Positions 1 through 12,100 of a stretch of DNA of 64,000 nt are shown here, piece after piece. The stretch spans positions 62,001 through 126,000 of the forward strand of contig JAQJVL010000160.1 in assembly GCA_035578905.1 (NCBI GenBank), in the 5' to 3' direction. Numbering within the stretch: the stretch's first letter is position 1; each line of letters starts with the position of its first letter. This DNA comes from Stictocephala bisonia. Its lineage: Eukaryota > Arthropoda > Insecta > Hemiptera > Membracidae. The notes under the pieces are model-generated. The model did no database searches. It had not been told where the DNA came from and saw only the letters and a list, made by a program, of their open reading frames with translations. The position numbers were made by a program, and so were the translations under genes.

Positions 1-2
1 TG

Positions 3-112
3 CGGCCACGCAGACTTTGCGCAGTGTTTCTGGCCTGCATACTCACCCTATATCTCTTCATCTTCACCTGGCTGGCCGACACAGACTTGGAAACTGTCTT
101 TTACAAAGTCTG
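3..112 (+). CDS. A4GALT-like, first visible exon (signal-anchor)
   Basis: Reads RPRRLCAVFLACILTLYLFI and on to ...FYKV, then TG of a split Trp codon before the donor gtaagt at 113. The basic residues followed by about 18 hydrophobic residues fit a type II Golgi signal-anchor. The initiator ATG must lie upstream of the window. The overlapping frame beginning MRSVSG is a shadow. Confidence 0.85.
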
Positions 113-3100
113 GTAAGTGGATTGAAATATATTTTATATAAAATGTATTTAACAATTTGCAACAATGTACCAAGTATTAATGTAATTTTTACATGGATAT
201 TTGGAAACTACATGGGTATTTCAACGCATGGGAAATTTTAAGCATTGGATCTGTACTGAAGCTGGTTTAACTTTTGTAGTGACTTTTAACTTAGCCAATA
301 GAGACATAAAATTTGGTTTAAAATAAATTAAGTTGAAGGCATTAATGGTAGTGACATTAACCCTACCGCGTGTAGAGCACAATAATACCAAGTCATCATC
401 GGTGTTGAAACAGATGAGCAGTGTACAACGCTGAGGATCGTCAATTCGAATCCAGTTTGAGCTGGTACATTTTACCGTGCAATGGCATAGAGGCACTTCT
501 CTGTGGCTTTGTGGTGTAAGGCCCACCTTAAATAAATGGTGTCTATCATGAAGGGCGGAAGTTGATTGGATCAGTAAATGTTTATATTATACTTGCACCA
601 TACAACACCTGTTTCACTACTTTTTACTTGTGATAAGAGGAGGAGGACACGTTTTCTTATTTATTTTAAATTGGATACATTTTTATATTTATTTAGAACA
701 TATACTATGCAAAGTACATCAAAAGACCTGTAAATATCTAGGCATAAAAAAATAGACATTAAAAAACTGGACAATAAAATTAATAGATAAAAATTAGGAC
801 ATATAAAAAAATCAAACGATGAAGGAATAACCACCCAACAGCATAACTTCAACGATTCAATGTTGTAGATATGTATGTGATAAACATAAGGTGCTGGAGT
901 AATGTTAGTTAATTTTATATAATTGTACGCCTGTCTTTCCTTTACTGTACACCTTGTACCAAAATTGTTTAAGTTAGAATTTTAGTTTGTAGAATCAATG
1001 TTTCAGGTACATTAATGGATTTACCAACTCCAGTGAGTCGGTGGAGATTGCCTGCTACTATGACACCAATAGCAACACCCTGTCCGAACTGGAAACTTCA
1101 ATCACTCCTGATACCAGTATTTTCTTCCTGGAGACCTCTTGCCGAGACTCCGTCGGGATTCACCTCAACCCACGTCAGGTATATATTTAGCCTGCAATAG
1201 TGAGTGAAACTTAGTGCTTCTATGATTGCTTGAGAATTTGACACAACATTCCATCCATATTCAAGAATGTTTTGTGTTTTTTTTTTTCACCATTTTTAAA
1301 GAAAATGAAATATAAATAAAGCAAGAAAAGAGTTATATTCAAACGCAAATTATAAATTTTGTTGTGTTCTTTTTTTCTAGGCATGTGCGGTGGAGTCAGC
1401 GGCCAAGATGAACCCAGAGTCGACGGTATATGTTCTGTTTCCCTCACCAGTTGTAGATAACAGTTCTACACATACGTTAAGTGTAAAACAGCTCTTGAAA
1501 TACCCCAATGTGAAATTGCGCCACATTAATATGGAGAGATACTTTCAGAACACGCCATTGGAGCAGTGGTTTCTCTCTGGACAGCTGCTCACTAGTCGCT
1601 GGCCCCGATCTCATACCAGTGATATACTACGATATCTTACACTCTGGAAGTTTGGAGGGATCTACCTCGACTTGGATGTTGTTGTTACTAAGTGAGTTAG
1701 AATTTTACTAAAACAGAATAATGAAGTGAATTTTATGTATTTATATTATTATAAATTATATAATTGAGCCGGGTTGAAAGTGACTGCATAGTATATTTAG
1801 CGCATTTAGGGGTTCCAGCAACAAAGGGTAAGTGTTCCATCACTCCGCCTCTAGTCGGCGTGTGTGTGAGGGGAGTGGGGACAACAGACTCAATCAGCTG
1901 GTGAAGTTAAGTGAAGAAATCTGCTTCAATTATAAAAATCAATATAATACAGCCATAATCTTGTATATTCTCATTTTTGTAGTAAAATTGTATACAAAGT
2001 AATATAAATAAAACATAAAAGAAATTATTGATAAATATTATTTCAGTTTGAAGGTAGGTCACTTAAAATTTTTATCACATTATAAGTATTTCAAATAAAT
2101 TATATATTTAAAACACAATAAAATCGCAAGCCAAATTACAATATAACCTTACATAAATGGTAATGACAATAAACCGCTCTACTCCAGCTGATCATCACTC
2201 ATATCAAAGCTCCTTTTCCCTTTATGCCATGTTCCAGCTGTACTTTATTTCAGTTTCTGCCATGTTCCTTGCCCGCCAATGGTCACCTATCACGATGACA
2301 TAATAGACGGAGCTTCCTACTGCGTATCTATGACGACGAAATGTTAAAGTGCTCAGTGGCACTTCGATTCAGTGGTGGGAGAAGACTAATTGTCTGTCTC
2401 ATTTCAATGAATATCTTTATCTATCTCACACAGATTCTTTAATTAGGTCGCAATCAAAGCGGCCGAACTATACATTAATATTCATTATAAAATGTACGAA
2501 GGTTTATTGTGGACCATAAGTTGATAAGCAGAAACCATACAGTTGAAATAGAAACAGCATTTTTTGGCCTGCTGACGGTAAAACTATAGGGCTGTTGACT
2601 TTTCAGCAGTGGCTTGACTGTTTGGAAACCTTAAGGTAATTAGTCAGTGTGTTTTATTTGTCATTTTTAGACAGTGAATAACTTGAAGATGTATTGAGTT
2701 GAAGTAATATCTCTCCTTTCAAAATCCGTTCTGTTCTAATCCATAAAAGGGTAGGTACTCTTAATAACAACATGTTATCATGTCTGGTATCTAAGCTTAA
2801 GAAACATATTTAGGATATTTTATTAATAACATTTCATTTATACGATGGACAATATAAATAATAACACTTAGTTCTCAGGACTACACAATAAATTTGGTGG
2901 TCAGATTACTGGGGGGGGGGGGGGTAGATCGTAAATCACAATAACCTCACTAGGTTGACATCTGATATATTTAAGGTTTGAGATTAGTTAAATTTGTCCA
3001 GGTTTAAAAAAGTATTTTAGTTGAATTAACTAAAATATACAATATTAAGTTAAGTTTAAGACACGTTGCTTCACAGCAGTTATAATCATCATTTAACAAG

Positions 3101-6100
3101 AACTATATTTCTGGATGGTTAAGTACTACTTCAGTTAAGCTCTACTCAAACAGTTCTTACACAATTTGAGGAGAACCTATGATTGCCTATATTTATTCTT
3201 AGGTAAAAACTTTCGTTTAACCTAAAATCCAGTCAAAATTGTGTTAAGTTCAATTGTGACAAGAAGTATACAGTATGATTATAGAATTTTTATTACCATT
3301 AACCTGTTGACTAGTAATATTTTTTTATCCCGATCGATGAAGCCACGTCACAAGACGCTTGATCCCGAATGAGGATCCGTATCAGATGAAGTGGCCACGT
3401 GACCTTGTGTAATTTCCAGCCTTCCCATTATAGCATCTTCCAATGGCTCCCAGAATTCTAAATACTGTGATTTATTAGATGAAATATTATGTTTGTCATT
3501 TCAACACCTTAATTAAAATGATAGCAATTATATGGTGTTATCGTAGACCAGTTACAATGATATCTACAGTTGATAAAAATAAAATGGACAGTGTGAATAC
3601 TAGAGCTAAAGAAAGAAAAGTAAAACCAAAATGTGTTAGAAATTATAGCAATATGGATAGAAAGGATCTATTGATAAATCTGATATGATGCTTTCTTACA
3701 ATGACTATACAAGAAAAAAAGTGAAATGGTATACAGAACTAAGCTCATTAGATATCCCATCCTCAATGTATATTATATCTTAGACATCCTATAAAAAAAA
3801 TCTTAATTCTAAAGTATAGTAGAAACCTTGTTTAGGCCGTGACGGATTGGAGAATAGACGGATTATAGAGAATTCCAACCAAACACACTTATATCGCTGA
3901 AAACTTATTATTAGTGCTTGTGCATGTTAAATTTAAATGTTGTATAGTACATATTGATTAGCAAAATGAGAATGAAAAGGTTAGAAAAAAAAACATGTTT
4001 CAGAATGTATATATACTGCAGGTCACAATTACCGTTTTACTACAGTAGTACATTATGTAATGAGCACAAAAATTAAATATCAACATTATTACAATTAAAT
4101 CGCAGTATAGTGTAACATATTAAAGCCCAGTTCCCACAGGTAGTGTTTTAGCAGACATCAGGCGGCGCATTGTCGGTACACGGATAGTGTGGTATCGCAA
4201 CTCGCCTGTGTATTATCAGACAGGACCTTTCCAATGCCCCGTGACCTGTGTAGGCGTCGCTGTTTAAAACTTCATCTTTGACCACAGGCCTTAGTAGTGT
4301 TGCCTCTTTCCCCATGTTGTATGAGACCTGTTCAGGCAGCCCCGGACGGCCTGTCCATACGTCAGGCATACACAGGCGAGCTTTTCCAACAACCTGTTAT
4401 CTGGTAGACGGCAGATGAGGCCTTCTTTACGGATGGCAGGCCGTTGGAACTAGGCTTAATGTGGGCTAGACGGCTGAAGGGGGAATTGTCATCTTCTAGA
4501 CAGATGAGTCATACGACAACTATCATATCGTGGCGCGACGAACCCAGACTGACGGATAACAGAACCTGGCGGAAAATAGGGTGACAGACAATAGGGTACA
4601 CATAATTGATATCTAAATGAACCTTATAAGGCATCTCATAAGAGTCATATGCAGCCAATAACGCTCGTCGCTCCACCCCACCCGATGACTGGTGATAATA
4701 ACACCCTACGTCTCACTGCACGAAATTTCCTTGACTGCTACCTATGAATGAGAAACGTAAAAGAATAACAAAAAGATAATTTTATGCATGTATATGCACA
4801 CTTGTAAAGAAGAGCCGTAGTGTAAGGGTACTTCATATGAAAGTTCTGTTTGTAAATTTCCTTTTTGTGTACATCCGTGTTTTCAGAACTATCATGTTTC
4901 AAAAATAAATAAATAATTTCATGATAATGGGATCTTTTACATTTTTAAATCAATTTTGGATTCATCTAGTTGTAAAATAAAACAAATTATAATAAAAAGT
5001 AAACAAAACTTGTTCTAACTCCCTGAGTACTATACAAATACTCAATGGAGGCATGGCACTTTGCACGTCATATGACGGGGATACTCTTCAGGATAATATA
5101 ATCTCCAAATATAAAAGTCAAATACCATTCACTGAGTGATCTTATTTTCTTAAACACTAAGACTATGGACCATGTAACTTGGCTAAATTATTCTGTATAG
5201 TTTCTAGATATGTACCAAGAAAGGATTTAAAAATATTTTATCTCAAAGAGCTAAAATAAAATAGATGACATGGTTACAACCTTAAACCTAACCATATTAC
5301 ATATGGTTAGGTTTAAGAGAGAGGATCTTTTAGTCCTAACCTCACTAATTGTTTGTACAGTAAAGAAACTTTTTCATTTTCATTTCATAATAAATAACCT
5401 GATACCAGCCAACCGCCATAGGCATTTGTTACCATTCACCCTAAGAATGAGAGAGCTTAGATCAGTATAACTTAATATTGAAGGTTATTTTTTAACAATG
5501 TAAAGGAAAATAACAAAATTCCTTTTTGTTTGGCGAGTGACACAGTTGGCATGTGAAGTTTGCAAAGGTGTCCCCTAGTTACATAAAATAGTGGTAAAGC
5601 TTGAAAGATTTATTCTCCCTAAATATAGTTCATACTCAATTTGCTTTGATAGGAAGATAATTATTTTGATAAAAGTAATATAGTTTTTTACTTTAGGCGT
5701 AATAACAATCAGCATAAATCTAGAAGGCAAATTATTATTTTAGATTGTTGTTTCATAATATTTTACTTAATCCACAGGTTAAGGTGCCCTAAGAGCTCCA
5801 TTACATTGGTAAAACTAATCATAAGTACAGTACAACCTCGATTATCCAGCCTGGCTTTATCCCGCAGTCGATGTTATCCGGTTCGGCTAGTAGATAACAA
5901 TTAAAATTATTTACATGATAAAATTACAATTAATCGAAAGCCCCTTTCAGTTTTGAAACGCAAATGCTGTACACAAGTGTTTCGGATTTGCATTTCGCAA
6001 ATTGCAGGCGCTGTATTGACTACTACCTTCTCTAATAATTTAAAAATGCGCCTGAAAATCTGAGCTGGCAATGTTGTTTACTTTTGTTCAGTGTGGCTGG

Positions 6101-9100
6101 CTGGGAGAGTCCATTTTCCGCGAGTAGGGGGAAGTGGAACAGTTCATAAGTGAGTAAGTGTTTTTCAGCCATTATGAGTGAAATAAAAAGGAAAAAAGTT
6201 GTCGTAAAAACACAGTTGCATTTTTAAATATCTTTCATATTGTATTGTAAAGCATCGTCAAAGTTTGTGATCATGATAAACATTGTTCATTTCATTACAA
6301 TTGCTGCAGAGCGTGTTGCGTCACATGCAATTCTAGGCGCCCCGCTTTCGTGTGCTGTCTGTTATCAGTTACTAAATGTGTTTCTCCAATAAAACCAAGT
6401 TATTTATGGCTTAAGTTTTATCCAGCTTTTATAATATCCGGCTGGACCTTCGCCACATTAGGCCGGATAATCGAGGTTGTACTGTAACTGATTTCATTGA
6501 AGTTGTAGAGCATTGGTTCAAATGGGAGTCATTACGCTGAATAAAATCAATATCTGTGAATTGATCACAGCACGATTTCTTGGCTTGAAACTGCACTGAA
6601 ACAGTTTCCATCATAATTATTCTTGTTGTAGGGTTTTGAGCCAATGTATATTATTATATTTTTGAAACTAATCACTTGAAGTTACACAGATGCCAGCAGA
6701 GTGTTGCATAATAAAGTAACCTCACTTTCAATCATATAAGTATTGTTGCATTCTTTTTTATATTGTCACTAGATATTTTTTACTATCGAGGAAGTTGTAC
6801 AAGAGTTGCCAAATAATACAAATTAATGATCAAAAAGGTTAGACCAGATATTTGGTAATACAGTTTTGACAGAAGATTATATTATAAAGGTAGGAAAATA
6901 CTCTTCATTGTGCAATTGCAATTTAGAAGAATACTCTAACAAAATACCGAAATTAAATATATGGGGACACCACATATTTTATATACCTTGTATTTATTTA
7001 ATTTAAAAAATATTAACATACATACTGAATTGTATAACTTATGCTGTATACAATATTTCAAAATTAAAAAATGTTATTGCACGTAACATTTTAAATTATT
7101 AACAATGAGTAATATAAAACAGGTGCACATTGTCAGGGAAAACTATTTTAAATGTATTTATATTGAAGTTAAGCACTAAAATTGTATCCTCTTGTGTTAT
7201 ATAATGGTAATCATCAATCATAAAGTGGCCACTGAAGAGATTCTGTAGAAGTAAGTTGTATCTTGAAACTTGTGAACTTCTAGAAAGAAGTCATCAACAC
7301 CGATTTAGTTATTCAAGTCCTCCATTTACCAAACGAGATTAATGATTCGTTTCAAGTGTTTGCAATCAATATCATGATGGCGTGTTTGTGATTTAAGGTT
7401 ACATGTGATCGATTGCGTGTGATTAATTTCTTATCAGTTTCATCAATGTAATAGGGGCCTAAGCCAATGAAAATTTAAATTAATTTAATATTCCCACGGG
7501 ATACATGTTTTGATTCCAAACATTTATTTATTTTTTTATTTTTATTTATTCATAAGACGCAGATCGTCAAGATATGGGCGAATATGGATTTCGAATGAGT
7601 GTGATGAGTGTAGATGAGCGAATGTAGTCATTGTTACAAACTAAGGCCGACTATTCCTTAGAAAGTGTCATTAATTAACAGCCCAATGACAAATGAACAG
7701 CTGGTGGTTATGAGCTGATCCTTCTCAAAATGTGTTATGACTCTGATTGGGATCGAACTGAGAAGCTTTTAGCTTATGAGTCTGGGATTGAACCAACTAC
7801 ATTCAGCGTTAATCCTTCAAACACTATGTACTTACTGTGTTGAAAAAGGAAATTATGCATTTACTTACAAAATACATCATCATTATAAACAAATTACAAT
7901 CATGTCATTTTGAAGCAATTTTTTTTCCCTTAAAAACAAAAAAGTCTGTTTGGAAAATTTCAATTAAGTTGCTGTCAGTGTATGCAGCCATAAAGAATTG
8001 CATGCATTGAGAGGTATTTTCTATGAAGAATGGTTTCAGTATTGATCAAACCTGTATAGAGCTCACAATGACTCATTGTTGATCTATTGTTGTCATTTTG
8101 CATTTTATATTTAATTTTAGTTAGTTCTTGGCAACTTTTTCTTTTCTTTTTATTCATCAGGCAACTTTTTCATTTAGTTTTCTTGTGTTTACATTTTTAA
8201 TTCTTAAAATAAAAAATATATAATAGTATCGTTTATTTCTTTTTGCTATTGCATAAGCCAACAAAATAAATAAAAAATTATATTAACAAAAAACTATAAA
8301 ATTAATAAAAATATTATCATTTAATTACAATAATTGTTGTATAAGATATATATTATATCATATAACAATTGTAATTAAATGATAATTTTTAATGACATAT
8401 CATACAGACTGTAAAGCCAGCTACCAAACTAAAAAGAGGAGGAATTAAAAAATTAAATATCAGCCCGATTAATAATATCTAAATAAAGTATAAAGTACTT
8501 GTGTCCTAGTGTTTAAATTTTGATCTCCCATCTCATAGCTAAATACAGGTTTCATAAGCATTCAACACCTGCTTCTTCAATTGAATTTTCGAAGACCAGC
8601 TCATCTCCCCTGAAAAGAACAAAATGAGCAATCATTGACTCTGCGATCAATAGTTTGGATTTCGACTTTGCAAACACATGACTGATATTTGCCACTCCCC
8701 ACTTATATTTCCAGCAGTTGCATCTTTTGGTTGCTAAGTATATATATATATCATATGGTTTGTTATCAGTTATCATTTATTAATTTTAAAAAGCTGTGAG
8801 ATATAATATATATATATATATTTGGATCAAGATCCAAAAGTCATGTTTTAATATACATAAAATATTTTGGATGCTGAATTCTGAATTGTGTATTCTCCCA
8901 TCTATGCCAGCTACCAGCCAATCATATGACACGCTTCACTCGTTGGGGGCTCTGTTCTCAAACCTTCTTTAAGTTTAAGCATCCATGGCTACCCAAGATG
9001 ATCATGGTCCTCAACTCAAGCTGATTGTTACCCAAACTGACCATGGGTGCTACCTAATTTGATCAAGACTGCTAAAAAAGTTAGTAATGAAGGAGGGAGA

Positions 9101-12100
9101 CCCAAGTTAATCGTGGGGGCTACCCAGGATGATCACAGGCATTACCTGTCCAAGTTAATCTTTGAAGGCTGGGCAATGGGAGCTACATAAGCTGATCACG
9201 GATGGCTACTCAATATGATCATGGGAGCTCCCTACATTGATCACGGGTTATCCAAATTGATCAGGTGGGTTACTCACGATGATCTCGGGGGCTACCCAAT
9301 TTGATCAAGGGTGCTACCCAAATTAATAACGGGGGTTACCTTAACTGATTACGGATGGCTACTTAAGATCGCTGATCTTGGCTGATGTGGGTAGATGCAA
9401 TTACTGGAAAGCCAGGTGGGGACTGGTAAACGAGCAATCCTGTGACTGTGGGCCGATTTCCAAACAATGAACCATGTAGTGAGTCATTGCCCTCTGCTTG
9501 CTTTCTCGGGAGGGTTAGCAAGTCTTCAGGAAGCCAGTCCAGATTCTGTAGACTGGTTGAGGAGTTTGGACTTAGCTGTGGGAAGGGAGGTCTTATTTTT
9601 AATTGTCTTTAATTGTAGTCTTATTTTTGTCTTAGTTTAGTTTCATTTTATATCCTTAATAGTTGGCATGAATACTGATTTTTGAGTCTTCTCATTTTAT
9701 CCATTAGGTTTTATGGTTGCTGCCAAAAATCATACGATATACATACATACTCAAGATGATCAAGGGGGTTACCCAAATTGGACACGGGGCTAACTAAATT
9801 GATCACTGGTGGTAATAAATTTTGATCCTTGGCTACATATATTATTTAGCTGTTGGAAACAAGTAGGTTAACCACTACCAAAATGTATCACGAGTGCCTA
9901 CTCGTTTATTATAGGCTAATTAAATTGATCATGAAAACCACCTAAATTGATCAAGGGGCTACCCAAGTTGATGATGGAGGTTCTCAAGTTAATCACGGAC
10001 GAGTACCTAAGTTGGTAGCAAGGGGCTATCTAAGTTTATAAGTGTCTTACCAAGTTAATATGTGACTAAATTCTTACTTTTAATTTAAGTAGGTCGTCCT
10101 TTGTCTTCATTGAATGAATATTGATGCTAATGTCTAAATATAGATAAGTTGTTCTATTACAAAACTTTATAAAAAAATTTTACTGGGTTGTGTACCATAC
10201 AGTTCCGAGGAAAGTTGTGTAACCAAACACCTTATCTGTGGGAGTTAAAAGACCCGCTTGTCTGCTCTTATTACCGCACCTTCTCTCAGCCACTTGAGAA
10301 TGTGCACTTTTATATAACTTTATTAAATCAGTATAAGAGATTTACACCAAACCAAAAGTTTTGGCCAGCCTAAAAATTTTCAAAAAATATTTAAACAACT
10401 CCTGAAAATTACTAATACTATATACACTAAAACAGCGTTTATAAAAAAACTGTGATAGATAAGGAATAACTTTAAATTTAAAAGTTGTAAAGAATTTCAT
10501 GCTTTAAAAAAATATACTATGTAAATACAAATTTGTCCAGCGAACAAAATTGAATCTTAAAATACTCTCCAAACTGAACGTGCTGAAATACAAAGTTATG
10601 ACTTTTAAGCCCTATTGTAAAAACTACCTTTCATACAAGATTTCTAGTTGATTCATTTATTACTTTAGGTGATTGCAACACTTTGTTACGCTGGTCAAAC
10701 TTACCTGACTAAAAAATAGAAAATGTCGCCCTGCTTGAAAATTTCATGTCACCTTTTTTTAATGAATTAAAATTAAGTTTTCATATAAATGCTTATATCA
10801 ATTATTGCTTGCAACCCCGATGTATTTTATTGGTACCATTAAAATATACGTTTCTTCCTCTAAAAAAACAATATGCCACACATGTGTATGAAAAGTAGTT
10901 TTATTAGTTTAACGGCGGCTGGAACGGAACCATGTTCTTTACAACCAATGTTATTTCTTATGGGAACATTTCAACTTTCAACCTCCTAAAAATAACCCCT
11001 ATTTATTAGAAATGTAAAAATATTTTAATTTAATGGTGGAATCTACATTAGATCTGTATACAGACCAAAAATTACGTACACACAGATAGGTGAATAACGG
11101 TGAGAGATAGACGATTTGTACACATGACATTTTTTGTTTGCTTTAACTCAAGGAATGACCTCTAGAAGTTTGGCTGGATACTTACAGGACACCCTGTATA
11201 TATAACCCAAGGAATGACCTCTAGAAGTTTGGCTGGATACTTACAGGACACCCTGTATATATAACCCAAGGAATTACATCTAGAAGTTTGGCTGGATACT
11301 TACAAGACACCCTGTATATATAAACCAAGGAATGACCTCTAGAGGTTTGGCTGGATACTTACAGGACACCCTGTATATATAACCCAAGGAATGACCTCTA
11401 GAATTTTGGCTGGATACTTACGGGACACCCTGTATATATAAACCAAGGAATGACCTCTAGAGGTTTGGCTGGATACTTACGGGACACCCTGTATATATAA
11501 CCCAAGGAATGACCTCTAGAATTTTGGCTGGATACTTACGGGACACCCTGTATATATAACCCAAGGAATGACCTCTAGAAATTTGGCTGGATACTTACGG
11601 GACACCCTGTATATATAACCCAAGGAATGGCCTCTAGAAATTTGGCTGGATACTTACGGGACACCCTGTATATATAACCCAAGGAATGACCTCTAGAATT
11701 TTGGCTAGATACTTACGGGACACCCTGTATCTATCTATTTCCCAAGGAATGACCTCTAGAATTTTGGCTGGATACTTACGGGACACCCTGTATATATAAT
11801 TTTAAATAAATGGTCTACAAAATTCCAGTGAATTAAAAGTTATTTTCTGTTAATGTTATCTTGGATAATGGAAGACCCCAACCCCATGAAATAAAAATAT
11901 TTTTTAGTATTTGTAAGAACATTATTTTTTCTTAAAAACAAACTATGCAAATATTTTCTTTTAGTAGCTTAGTGATATCCTTGATTTTGTGAGCAAGAAT
12001 TCTTTTAAAGGTCGCAAGAACCTCCATTTTGTGTCATGCTTTTTCAGTAGTCCAAGGTCTCATGTCACTTAATTTATAATGGCATCCTAATAGATTCCCA

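Noticed and set aside
400..470. tRNA-like B box (attcgaatcc) in intron 1
   Set aside because: No convincing A box or cloverleaf and no tail.
221..526. Minus-strand 101-aa ORF
   Set aside because: No domain or splice context; lies in intron 1 of the plus-strand gene.
2911..2924. G homopolymer
   Set aside because: Simple slippage run; similar runs at 37935 and 49107 show no shared context.
3836..3880. Pogo-like phrase (gacggattatagagaattcc)
   Set aside because: No matching second end; cannot be bounded.
7740..7830. Two B-box-like strings on the minus strand
   Set aside because: Neither has a properly spaced A box; could be an old SINE but not supportable.
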